DNA of 64,000 bases from Streptomyces amritsarensis (lineage in GTDB: Bacteria; Actinomycetota; Actinomycetes; Streptomycetales; Streptomycetaceae). The notes below the pieces were generated by a model, which worked only from the letters and a program-made list of their open reading frames with translations, had not been told where the DNA came from and made no database searches. A program made the position numbers and the translations under genes. The stretch lies in NCBI RefSeq assembly GCF_001953875.1, contig NZ_MQUR01000023.1:1-64000 (forward strand). The letters run 5' to 3'. Positions 43,454 to 50,968 of this stretch are shown here, piece by piece (positions within the stretch are counted from its first letter, which is position 1; each line of letters begins with the position of its first letter).

Positions 43454-44157
43454 CTGCGGCCCGCCCGCTTCTCCTCCACGAGCGTCACGACGCACTCGAT
43501 CACCTGGTCGAGCGTGAGCTCGGTGGTGTCCACCTCGACCGCGTCGCCGGCCTTGGCCAGCGGGGAGGTCTTGCGGCCGGAGTCCGCGGCGTCGCGCTTG
43601 ATCAGCGCCGCCTTGGTGGCCGCGAGGTCGGCGGCCTCCTTGCCGCGGAGCTCTCCGCTGCGCCGGGCGGCGCGCGCCTCCGCGGAGGCCGTCAGGAAGA
43701 TCTTGAGGTCGGCGTCGGGCAGGACGGTGGTGCCGATGTCCCGGCCCTCGACGACGATCCCGTCCGCGTCCCGTGCCGCCTCGGCGGCGATGGAGCGCTG
43801 CAGTTCGGTGATGAGGGTGCGCACCTCGGGGACCGCGCTGACGGCGCTGACCTTGGAGGTGACCTCCTGGGTGCGGATGGGGCCGGCGGCGTCGAGGCCG
43901 TCCACCGTGATGGTGGGGGCGGCCGGGTCGGTGCCGGACACGATGGAGGGCTTGCCGGCGGCGACCGCCACGGCCTGCGCGTCGTCGGTGTCGACCCCGT
44001 TGGAGATCATCCACCAGGTGATGGCCCGGTACTGGGCACCGGTGTCCAGGTAGCGCAGCCCGAGCTTGGCGGCCACGGCCTTGGAGGTGCTGGACTTGCC
44101 CGTGCCGGAGGGACCGTCGATGGCGACGATCACGGCGGACGGAGCTGCGGTTTCCAC
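43450..44157 (-). CDS. cmk: Cytidylate kinase
   Basis: A 235-residue kinase making CDP/dCDP from CMP/dCMP. It has the P-loop GPSGTGKSS, the CMP-binding LRYLDTGAQYRAITWW, and GIVVEGRDIGTTVLPDADLKIFLTAS, then the lid region RRSGELRGKEA. GTG 44157 is used. It lies between tyrA and plsC in the conserved block. Confidence 0.95.
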   Translation of the reverse strand: METAAPSAVIVAIDGPSGTGKSSTSKAVAAKLGLRYLDTGAQYRAITWWMISNGVDTDDAQAVAVAAGKPSIVSGTDPAAPTITVDGLDAAGPIRTQEVTSKVSAVSAVPEVRTLITELQRSIAAEAARDADGIVVEGRDIGTTVLPDADLKIFLTASAEARAARRSGELRGKEAADLAATKAALIKRDAADSGRKTSPLAKAGDAVEVDTTELTLDQVIECVVTLVEEKRAGRR

Positions 44158-44274
44158 GGTGCGGGCACCTTCCTGGTTGCGCGTGCGTGTCAGGGCGCGG
44201 CAAAACGCCCCCCTGCAAGGTTACCGGCCCGCGGCACCCCCCGGCCCCGCCCCTGGTTCGCGCACCTCGCGGGC

Positions 44275-45363
44275 TCAGGAGGTGCGCAGGGCCCAGCCCC
44301 GCTCCCGCAGCTCCGCGGTCAGGCCCGCCGCGGACCGCGGCTCCACCATGAGCTGCACCAGGCCGGCCTGCTGGCCCGTCGCGTGCTCGATCCGCACGTC
44401 CTCGATGTTGACCCCGGCGCGGCCGGCGTCGGCGAAGATCCGGGCCAGCTCGCCGGGCTGGTCGCTGATGAGCACGGCGACCGTCTCGTAGACCGTGGGC
44501 GCCGCTCCGTGCTTGCCCGGGACCCGTACGCGGCCCGCGTTGCCGCGGCGCAGCACGTCCTCGATGCCCGCCGCACCGCCGCGGCGCTTGTCCACGTCGG
44601 CGGACTGGAGGCTGCGCAGCGCGTCGACGGTCTCCTCCAGGTCGGCGGCGATCCCGGCGAGGACGTCGGCGACCGGGCCGGGGTTGGCCGACAGGATCTC
44701 CACCCACATCCGCGGGTCGGAGGCGGCGATCCGGGTCACGTCGCGGATGCCCTGCCCGCACAGCCGTACGGCCGTCTCGTCGGCCTCCTCCAGCCGGGCC
44801 GCGACCATGCTGGAGACGAGCTGCGGGGTGTGCGAGACGAGCGCGACGGCCCGGTCGTGGGCGTCCGCGTCCATCACCACCGGCACGGCCCGGGCGAGGG
44901 CCACCAGCTCCAGCGCGAGGTTGAGGACCTCGTGGTCGGTGTCCCGGGTCGGGGTGAGCACCCACGGGCGGCCCTCGAAGAGGTCCGCGGTGGCGGCCAG
45001 CGGCCCGGACTGCTCCTTGCCCGCCATCGGGTGCGTGCCGATGTAGGCGGTGGCGTCCACGCCGAGCGCGGCCAGTTCCCGCCGCGGTCCGCCCTTGACG
45101 CTGGCCACGTCCACGTAGGCGCGCGCCGCGCCGCGTCCTATGAGGTCGGCGAGGGTCGCGGCCACGTGGGCCGGCGGCACGGCGACGATCGCGAGGTCGA
45201 CCTGCTCCTGCGGGGGCTCGTCGGTGCCGGCGCCGAGCGCGGCCGCCGTGCGCGCCCGGTCCGGGTCGTGGTCGGCGAGGTGCACGGTGATCCCGCGGGC
45301 CGTCAGGGCGAGCGCCGCGGAGGTGCCGATCAGTCCGGTTCCGATGACGACGGCGGTTCTCAC
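44275..45363 (-). CDS. tyrA: Prephenate dehydrogenase with ACT domain
   Basis: A 362-residue enzyme of tyrosine synthesis. The NAD-binding loop is GTGLIGTSAALAL near residue 8, and catalytic elements include THPMAGKEQSGP and VALVSHTPQLVSS. The last ~80 residues are an ACT-like regulatory domain (VAVLISDQPGELARIFADAGRAGVNIEDVRIEHATG), the likely site of tyrosine feedback. GTG 45363 is chosen over GTG 45375 because GGAG precedes only the former. Confidence 0.92.
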   Translation of the reverse strand: MRTAVVIGTGLIGTSAALALTARGITVHLADHDPDRARTAAALGAGTDEPPQEQVDLAIVAVPPAHVAATLADLIGRGAARAYVDVASVKGGPRRELAALGVDATAYIGTHPMAGKEQSGPLAATADLFEGRPWVLTPTRDTDHEVLNLALELVALARAVPVVMDADAHDRAVALVSHTPQLVSSMVAARLEEADETAVRLCGQGIRDVTRIAASDPRMWVEILSANPGPVADVLAGIAADLEETVDALRSLQSADVDKRRGGAAGIEDVLRRGNAGRVRVPGKHGAAPTVYETVAVLISDQPGELARIFADAGRAGVNIEDVRIEHATGQQAGLVQLMVEPRSAAGLTAELRERGWALRTS

Positions 45364-45416
45364 GGGGCGCTCCACGGGTGCGTGACGACAGGTTCTGACT
45401 CAGGGTAGCCAGAGGT

Positions 45417-45477
45417 GACGCCGCGGGGCCCGGCTGCCCGCCCTGTGGGACGGCGGCCGGGCCCTCGGGACGGCGTC
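45417..45477 (-). terminator. Hairpin between the small gene and tyrA
   Basis: A long imperfect stem (GACGCCG ... CGGCGTC outer pairing, GGGGCCCGGCTGCC against GGCGGCCGGGCCCTC inside) lies directly after the small minus-strand gene and 54 bases upstream of tyrA. It is likely a terminator for the small gene. Confidence 0.5.
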
Positions 45478-45478
45478 T

Positions 45479-45655
45479 TCAGGACTTCTGCTGCCTGATG
45501 ATGTCCTCGATCGGACCGGAGGGGATCACTCCGCCCGGTGTCAGCCTGTCGACCGCCCGCGGCAGGCTCTGCGCGATCCGGTCCGCGGCCTGTTCCGGGC
45601 CGGGCCGCGCGGACAGCGCCGTACCCGGCTCGGAGACGTGGACAATGTCGCTCAT
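45479..45655 (-). CDS. Small conserved hypothetical protein
   Basis: A 58-residue protein: MSDIVHVSEPGTALSARPGP, then a helical EQAADRIAQSLPRAVDRL and an end with GGVIPSGPIEDII. ATG 45655 is chosen; ATG 45667 would add four residues. It has no recognised function. It lies upstream of tyrA on the same strand, separated by a hairpin. Confidence 0.55.
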   Translation of the reverse strand: MSDIVHVSEPGTALSARPGPEQAADRIAQSLPRAVDRLTPGGVIPSGPIEDIIRQQKS

Positions 45656-45714
45656 AGCGGATGTCATCGCCAGCCGGTGCCCGCGGCGGCGGCCGCTGCG
45701 GTAGAACGATCGGC

Positions 45715-46056
45715 ATGATCTTCCACATCGTCCCGCTCGCCGACTGGACCGCCTCCCCCGAGCTCCCGTACGCGCCGCCCTCGCTGGACTCCGAGGGATT
45801 CGTGCACTGTTCGGCGGACCGCGCGACGGTGCTGGGCATCGCCGACACGCACTACCGGGCGCAGCCGGGGACCTTGCTGGCGGTCGAGCTCGACGAGGAC
45901 GCGCTGACCGCGGAGGTCCGCCGGGAGGGTGATTCCGGCGACCGTTTCCCACATGTTTTCGGTCCGCTGAACCGGGACGCCGTAGTCCACGTGTGGGAGG
46001 TCGTACGCACACCTGGCACACCCGCATCACTGGCACCGTGGCAGCGGAGCTCGTGA
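45715..46056 (+). CDS. DUF952 domain protein
   Basis: A 113-residue protein. IFHIVPLADWTASPELPYAPPSL, DSEGFVHCSADRATVLGIAD and FPHVFGPLNRDAVVHVWEV cover the whole DUF952 fold, a small domain distantly related to ADP-ribosyltransferases by fold. The start is ATG 45715. Function is unknown. Confidence 0.85.
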   Translation: MIFHIVPLADWTASPELPYAPPSLDSEGFVHCSADRATVLGIADTHYRAQPGTLLAVELDEDALTAEVRREGDSGDRFPHVFGPLNRDAVVHVWEVVRTPGTPASLAPWQRSS

Positions 46057-46138
46057 TTCGGGCGCGGCAGGCTTCACCTGAGGCCCGCCACACGTCAGGA
46101 TGCTGCACGCCGATCCGCCACACAGCGAGGAGACACTG

Positions 46139-46621
46139 ATGAGCGACCCCACGCAGACCGCCCGGCGCAAGGTACTGGTGATCGGAGCGGCCACCCTGGC
46201 CGGCGGTGCGCTCACCGCATGCGGCAGCGGAGGTGACGGCGGCAACACCGCGTCCGCCGAACCGAACGGCGCCGCCAGCCCGCCGCCGGGCGACGCCCCC
46301 GCCAACCCCTCGGCCGGCGGCGCGCCCGCGGGGAAGGCCATCGCCAAGGCTGCGGACGTGCCCGTGGGCGGCGGCAAGGTGCTCAAGGAGCAGAAGGTCG
46401 TCGTCACCCAGCCCACCGCGGGATCCTTCCGCTGCTTCACCGCGGTCTGCCCCCACCAGGGCTGCCTGGTGACCAAGGTGGAGAACAACGCGATCAACTG
46501 TGCGTGCCACAACAGCGAGTTCAAGGCCACGGACGGCGCGGTGGTCAAGGGACCGGCCACCAAGGGCCTGGCCGAGAAGAAGATCACGGTCGCCGCGGAC
46601 GGCAACATCACGCTCGCGTAG
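46139..46621 (+). CDS. Tat-exported Rieske [2Fe-2S] lipoprotein-like protein
   Basis: A 160-residue secreted Rieske protein. The N-terminus (ARRKVLVIGAATLAGGALTAC) combines a twin-arginine motif, a hydrophobic stretch and a lipobox-like LTAC, so it may be Tat-exported and lipidated. A Pro/Ala/Gly linker leads to the Rieske cluster motifs CPHQGC and CACHNSEF (two Cys, two His). It is too short for cytochrome bc1 and lacks a partner oxygenase nearby; an extracytoplasmic electron-transfer role is inferred. Confidence 0.87.
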   Translation: MSDPTQTARRKVLVIGAATLAGGALTACGSGGDGGNTASAEPNGAASPPPGDAPANPSAGGAPAGKAIAKAADVPVGGGKVLKEQKVVVTQPTAGSFRCFTAVCPHQGCLVTKVENNAINCACHNSEFKATDGAVVKGPATKGLAEKKITVAADGNITLA

Positions 46622-46633
46622 CGGTCGCTCGCA

Positions 46634-46667
46634 GCCCTGCCGGCCTGCGGAAAAGGCCCGGCAGGGC
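46634..46667 (+). terminator. Terminator after the Rieske gene
   Basis: A GCCCTGCCGGCC / GGCC(C)GGCAGGGC stem with one bulge lies 12 bases after the Rieske stop and just before the nucleotidyltransferase gene. Confidence 0.65.
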
Positions 46668-46694
46668 GGCTGCGCCCGGGCGTAGGCTCCCGGG

Positions 46695-47378
46695 ATGGAC
46701 GATCTGACACTGGTACGGGAGCACACGGTCTACCGGTGCGTGATGGGCTCCCGGGCGTTCGGGCTGGCCACGGAGGCCAGCGACACCGACCGGCGTGGTG
46801 TCTACCTCGCCCCGACACCGCTGTTCTGGCGGTTCGAGAAGCCCCCCACGCATGTGGACGGCCCGCGGGACGAGGAGTTCTCCTGGGAGCTGGAGCGTTT
46901 CTGCGAACTCGCCCTGCGGGCCAACCCGAACATCCTGGAGTGCCTGCACTCCCCCCTGGTGGAACACGTCAGTGCGGTCGGCGCGGAACTGCTCTCCCTG
47001 CGCGGGGCCTTCCTCTCCCGCCGGGCCCACACCAGCTTCGGCCGGTACGCGGCCTCCCAGCACGGCAAGCTCGTCGCGGACGTCCGCCTCCACGGCGCGC
47101 CGCGCTGGAAGCACGCCATGCACCTGCTGCGCCTGCTGCTGTCCTGCCGCGACCTGCTGCGCACCGGCCATCTGGCCATCGACGCGGGCCCGTACCGAGA
47201 CCGCCTCCTCGCCGTCCGCCGCGGGGAGCTGACCTGGGACGAGGTCGACACCTGGATGACCCGGCTGCAGGAGGAGACGGAGGACGCCCTGGCCGGCACT
47301 CCCCTGCCGGAGGAGCCGGACCGGGCCCGGGTCGAGGACTTCCTCGTCCGCGCCCGGCGCGCGTCAGCCCTCCAGTGA
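46695..47378 (+). CDS. RlaP/YcgL-type nucleotidyltransferase
   Basis: A 227-residue polymerase-beta-fold nucleotidyltransferase. MGSRAFGLATEASDTDRRGVYL contains the G-S motif and the D-x-D metal pair, and WELERFCELALRANPNILECLHSPL is typical of the COG3541 group. Members occur in RNA-repair settings with RtcB and related enzymes, but no such partner is in this window. The 3' end is 36 bases from the convergent ADP-ribosylglycohydrolase gene. Confidence 0.8.
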   Translation: MDDLTLVREHTVYRCVMGSRAFGLATEASDTDRRGVYLAPTPLFWRFEKPPTHVDGPRDEEFSWELERFCELALRANPNILECLHSPLVEHVSAVGAELLSLRGAFLSRRAHTSFGRYAASQHGKLVADVRLHGAPRWKHAMHLLRLLLSCRDLLRTGHLAIDAGPYRDRLLAVRRGELTWDEVDTWMTRLQEETEDALAGTPLPEEPDRARVEDFLVRARRASALQ

Positions 47379-47414
47379 CGTCCGCCGGCGGACGACGTAG
47401 GCGTCCAGCATGGA

Positions 47415-48425
47415 TCAGGCATCCCAGAGGGTGCCGAAGGCCAGGAGTTCGTCCCGGTACTCGATGCGGCCCTCCCACTCGCGCGGCCAGACGTCCGCCC
47501 CGAGGTGGGCTCCGGCGAAGGCGCCGGCGAGGCAGGCGAGGGAGTCGGAGTCGCCCCTGGTGCAGGCGGCGCGGCGCAGGGCGGTCAGGGGCTCGTCCGG
47601 GAAGAGCAGGAAGCACTGCAGGGCGGTGGCGAGGGCCTCCTCGGCGATCCAGCCGTCGCCGGTGGTCAGGCAGGGGTCGGTCTCCGGGGACGGGGACCGC
47701 AGGGCGGCCGCGAGCCGGTCCAGCACCTCCAGGCACTCGTCCCAGCCGCGCGCGATGAAGGACTCCGGCGTGGCGTCGGAGGCGGTCCGCATCCACAGGT
47801 CGCCGAGCCAGCGCTCGTGGTAGCGGGTGCGGTTCTCCAGGGCGTACGAGCGCAGCCGCCCGACCAGGCCGGTGACCTCGGTGCCGGTGGCCAGCAGGTG
47901 GACCGCCAGCGCCGTCAGGTCGGAGGCGGCCAGGGCCGTCGGGTGGCCGTGGGTGAGGGCGGACTGGAGCTGGGCCGCACCGGCCCGTTCCTCGTCGGTC
48001 CAGCCGGGCACCAGCCCGACGGGGGCCACCCGCATGTTGGCCCCGCAGCCCTTGGAGCCGGTCTGGCTGGCGTCGCGCCAGTCGCGCTGCGGATCGTTCA
48101 GCAGGTTGCAGGCCCGCAGGCAGGTGTTGCCGGGGGCCCGGTTGTTCTCCGGGGAGTGGTACCAGTCGACGAACTCCTCCCGGACCGGGCGGGTCAGGCG
48201 CAGCGGGCCTATGGGTCCGCGGTCGGTGGCGGTCCGGATGCCGCGGGCCAGGGCGAGGGTCATCTGGGTGTCGTCCGTGACGATCGCCGGGCGGGGCAGG
48301 CGCATCTCGCGCCACGGGCCGGTCTTGGCGAGGATCGCGGGGACGTCGTTGAACTCGGTCGGGAAGCCCAGTGCGTCGCCCAGGGCGAGGCCGACCAGCG
48401 CGCCGGTCGCGGCTCGTTTCGTCAT
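47415..48425 (-). CDS. ADP-ribosylglycohydrolase (DraG family)
   Basis: A 336-residue metal-dependent hydrolase. It opens ALVGLALGDALGFPTEF and has TDDTQMTLALARGI for the first metal site; the later GDSDSLACLAGAFAGAHLG completes the two-metal centre. It should remove ADP-ribose from proteins or act on a related ribosyl bond. ATG 48425 overlaps the nrtR stop by 4 bp, so it is last in the coupled NAD operon, fitting a role in recycling NAD-derived products. Confidence 0.88.
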   Translation of the reverse strand: MTKRAATGALVGLALGDALGFPTEFNDVPAILAKTGPWREMRLPRPAIVTDDTQMTLALARGIRTATDRGPIGPLRLTRPVREEFVDWYHSPENNRAPGNTCLRACNLLNDPQRDWRDASQTGSKGCGANMRVAPVGLVPGWTDEERAGAAQLQSALTHGHPTALAASDLTALAVHLLATGTEVTGLVGRLRSYALENRTRYHERWLGDLWMRTASDATPESFIARGWDECLEVLDRLAAALRSPSPETDPCLTTGDGWIAEEALATALQCFLLFPDEPLTALRRAACTRGDSDSLACLAGAFAGAHLGADVWPREWEGRIEYRDELLAFGTLWDA

Positions 48426-49162
48426 GGGGTGGGTCCTTCCGGTCGGAGCAGTGGTGGATGGAGCGCGGTCGCCGGGCCGGCCCGGTAGAGGGCGGCCGGT
48501 TTGCCGCGGCCCCCGGTGAGCCGGGCGGCGCCCGGTACGGCCTCGACGAACCCGGGGGTCGTCAGGACCTTGCGGCGGAAGTTGGGACGGTCGAGCACGG
48601 TGTCCCAGACGGTCTCGTACACGGCCAGGAGCTCCCCGAGCGTGAACTCGGGCGGGCAGAAGGCGGTGGCCAGGCAGGTGTACTCCAGCTTCGAGCGGAT
48701 CCGCATCCGTGCGTCCGCCAGGATCACCGCGTGGTCGAAGGCCAGGTCCGGGACCTCGCCCAGGGGCAGCCAGCGGGCCTGCGCCGCGTCCCCGCCGCCT
48801 TCGGCGGCCGGTTCGGGCAGGTCCGGGACGAGGGCCGTGAAGGCCACCGAGACGACCCGCATCCGGGGGTCTCGGTCCGGTTCGCTGTAGGTGCGCAACT
48901 GCTCCAGGTGCAGGGCCGCGACGACCTGCTCGGGCAGGCCGGTCTCCTCGGCCAGTTCGCGGCGGGCGGCGGTCTCGGCGGACTCCCGCGGCAGGACGAA
49001 CCCGCCGGGCAGCGCCCAGGAGCCCGCGTACGGCTCCTGGCCGCGCCGGATCAGCAGCACGTGCAGGGCGCCGCCGCGCACGGTGAAGACGGCGAGGTCC
49101 ACGGTCACCGCGAACGGCTCGAAGGCATGCGGGTCGTAGCCCGGGTCCACCGCCCCGCTCAT
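48422..49162 (-). CDS. nrtR: NUDIX-fold transcriptional regulator NrtR
   Basis: A 246-residue regulator of NAD metabolism. An N-terminal NUDIX-like domain (residues 15-150; GSWALPGGFVLPRESAETAARRELAEETGL) binds ADP-ribose-type ligands. A C-terminal winged helix follows (FTLGELLAVYETVWDTVLDRPNFRRKVLTTPGFVEAV). The NUDIX box G-x5-E-x7-R-E-x-x-E-E is largely complete here, so residual hydrolase activity is possible. It overlaps nadR and the hydrolase by 4 bp each. It probably binds the palindrome upstream of pnuC. Confidence 0.85.
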   Translation of the reverse strand: MSGAVDPGYDPHAFEPFAVTVDLAVFTVRGGALHVLLIRRGQEPYAGSWALPGGFVLPRESAETAARRELAEETGLPEQVVAALHLEQLRTYSEPDRDPRMRVVSVAFTALVPDLPEPAAEGGGDAAQARWLPLGEVPDLAFDHAVILADARMRIRSKLEYTCLATAFCPPEFTLGELLAVYETVWDTVLDRPNFRRKVLTTPGFVEAVPGAARLTGGRGKPAALYRAGPATALHPPLLRPEGPTP

Positions 49163-50238
49163 CGGTTCTCCGGGAGGGGGTCGGCGAACCGCCAGCCTTC
49201 GGCGAGCAGTTCGTCCACGGCCGCCGCGGCCGTGGCGAGCCGCTCCCGGCGGTTGCCGCGTACGGAGAGGTAGCGCTTCCCGGTCGCCTCCAGTTCCTCG
49301 CGGAAGCGGCGGGTCATCCAGGGTCTGAGTTCGGGCCCGTCGCGCAGTCCGTCGTCCTCGAAGGGCACGTCGGCGTCCTCGGTCAGCAGGTACAGGTCCC
49401 GGTGGGTGAGGGCGGCGATCCGCTCGACCTCGGGGTTGCGGCCGCCCATGTACCGCTCGTGCCAGATGCCGGTGGCGAAGGAGTCGGTGTCGCAGACCAG
49501 TACCGGGGAGCCCTGGCGGGCCGCCCGCTCCTCCTCTTCGTCCTGGCGGCGGGCGATGACGGGGAACTCCTCGGAGGTGAAGGAGACGTCCGCCCAGGTG
49601 GCGGCCGGGTCGGCGGCCCGCGCCGCGGCGAGCTTCTCCTCGCTGTAGCGGCGGCCGTACTCCTCGACCCAGCCGGTGGCGGCCCAGACGCCGCCGCGCG
49701 CCCGCAGGTGCGCGGCCAGGTCCCGGGACAGGGTGGTCGTCCCGGTGGACTCGGCCCCCAGGACGACGACACGGCGCGCGAGGCGGGCCCGTACGGCCGG
49801 GCCGAGGAAGTCCCAGCAGGCGGCCGGGTCGGCCCGTACGGCGGTCCCGGAGACAGGGAAGAGGGTCCGGGCGGGATCCACGCAGACCTCCTCGGCACCG
49901 AACCTGCGGGCGAGCTCGGTGCCGTACTCCTCGGAGGTGAAGACGGCGTCGACACGGCGGCCGACGGCGGCCCGGAAGATCGCCATGTGGGCCTCCCAGA
50001 TCTCCGGGTCGTGCAGGTCGACGGGGATGTCGTCGACGGCTCCGACGACGTCCGCGTCCGGGTGGGCCTCGCGCATCCAGGCGACGCGGTCGGCGAGCGG
50101 CACCGATTCCACGGAGGCGGCGCAGACCAGGACGGTCAGCCTCTCGCAGCGGTCCTGGGCGGTGCGCACCAGGTGGTGGTGGCCGGCGTGCGGCGGGTAG
50201 AACTTGCCGAGCACCAGTCCGTGGCCGAAGCGCCTCAT
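49159..50238 (-). CDS. nadR: NadR-like NMN adenylyltransferase/ribosylnicotinamide kinase
   Basis: A 359-residue protein for nicotinamide riboside salvage. Residues 1-165 are the adenylyltransferase (LVLGKFYPPHAGHHHLV, with closing FPVSGTAVRADP). The C-terminal kinase-like domain follows: VVVLGAESTGTTTLSRDLA (from about 180), GWVEEYGRRYSEE and LVCDTDSFATGIWHERY. The P-loop has Thr where Walker A lysine is expected (G-A-E-S-T-G-T-T-T), so kinase activity is uncertain. There is no N-terminal DNA-binding domain, unlike enterobacterial NadR. The ATGA overlap with pnuC indicates coupling. Confidence 0.87.
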   Translation of the reverse strand: MRRFGHGLVLGKFYPPHAGHHHLVRTAQDRCERLTVLVCAASVESVPLADRVAWMREAHPDADVVGAVDDIPVDLHDPEIWEAHMAIFRAAVGRRVDAVFTSEEYGTELARRFGAEEVCVDPARTLFPVSGTAVRADPAACWDFLGPAVRARLARRVVVLGAESTGTTTLSRDLAAHLRARGGVWAATGWVEEYGRRYSEEKLAAARAADPAATWADVSFTSEEFPVIARRQDEEEERAARQGSPVLVCDTDSFATGIWHERYMGGRNPEVERIAALTHRDLYLLTEDADVPFEDDGLRDGPELRPWMTRRFREELEATGKRYLSVRGNRRERLATAAAAVDELLAEGWRFADPLPENR

Positions 50239-50843
50239 GCCGTCGCCTCCAGGGCGGTACGGGCGCCGCGCTGCGGGAGCGAGCGCCGCCAGCCGAGCAG
50301 GCCTGCGACGCAGAGGGCGAGGAAGCCGACGTAGAGCAGGGCGGTGAGGTGGAGCCCCTTGTGGACGTACAGGGGGATGTAGAGGAGGTCGGCGGCGATC
50401 CACAGCCACCAGGACTCGACCAGCTTGCGGCACTGGCCGTAGGTCGCCGCGAGGGAGAGCGCCGTCGTGGCCGCGTCCCAGACGGGGACGGTGGAGTCGG
50501 TGGCGCGGGCGAGGAGCAGGGTCAGGCCGAGGGTCCCCGCCGCCCCCGCCGCGGCGAGCCAGACCCATTCGGTGCGCGTGGTGCGGCGCACCGGCAGGGC
50601 TGCGGCGGTTCCTGGTCCACCCCCGTGGGTCCAGGACCACCAGCCGTACGCGGCGAGGGCGATGAAGACGATCTGGAGCCCGGCGTCGGCGTAGAGGCCG
50701 GCCTGGGCGAAGAGCACGATGAAGAAGACGTTGTTGGCGATGCCGATCGGCCAGTTGGCGATGTGCTGTCGGGCCACCAGCCAGACGCACAGGGCGCCCG
50801 TGGCGAACCCGAGCACCTCGGTCCAGCTCAAGGTCCAGTTCAT
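50235..50843 (-). CDS. pnuC: Nicotinamide riboside transporter PnuC
   Basis: A 202-residue transporter with about seven helices. LSWTEVLGFATGALCVWLVARQHIANWPIGIANNVFF carries the family W-P-x-G-x-x-x-N motif, and WWLWIAADLLYIPLYVHKGL closes it. It imports nicotinamide riboside, which NadR then converts toward NAD. ATG 50843 is first in the operon and 20 bases from the regulatory palindrome. Confidence 0.92.
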   Translation of the reverse strand: MNWTLSWTEVLGFATGALCVWLVARQHIANWPIGIANNVFFIVLFAQAGLYADAGLQIVFIALAAYGWWSWTHGGGPGTAAALPVRRTTRTEWVWLAAAGAAGTLGLTLLLARATDSTVPVWDAATTALSLAATYGQCRKLVESWWLWIAADLLYIPLYVHKGLHLTALLYVGFLALCVAGLLGWRRSLPQRGARTALEATA

Positions 50844-50863
50844 GCCCGACCCGCCTTCCTTTA

Positions 50864-50880
50864 ATAGTCACTGTGACTAT
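50864..50880. promoter_or_regulatory. Palindromic operator upstream of pnuC, probable NrtR site
   Basis: ATAGTCACTGTGACTAT is a perfect inverted repeat around one central base, just upstream of the pnuC start and overlapping the expected promoter. The operon encodes its own NrtR, the obvious binder. I have not matched it to a published motif. Confidence 0.75.
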
Positions 50881-50907
50881 AAACAGGGATGCGGGGCTCG
50901 GGCAAGG

Positions 50908-50944
50908 GAGAAGCCCGCAGTGCCGTGGGCACTGCGGGCTTCTC
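50908..50944 (-). terminator. Terminator of the par/scp/rluB operon
   Basis: A perfect 17-bp stem (GAGAAGCCCGCAGTGCC / GGCACTGCGGGCTTCTC) with a GTG loop lies 24 bases beyond the rluB stop, upstream of the NAD operon promoter. Confidence 0.85.
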
Positions 50945-50968
50945 GTGGAGCGGGGTCGGGCGGAGGGA

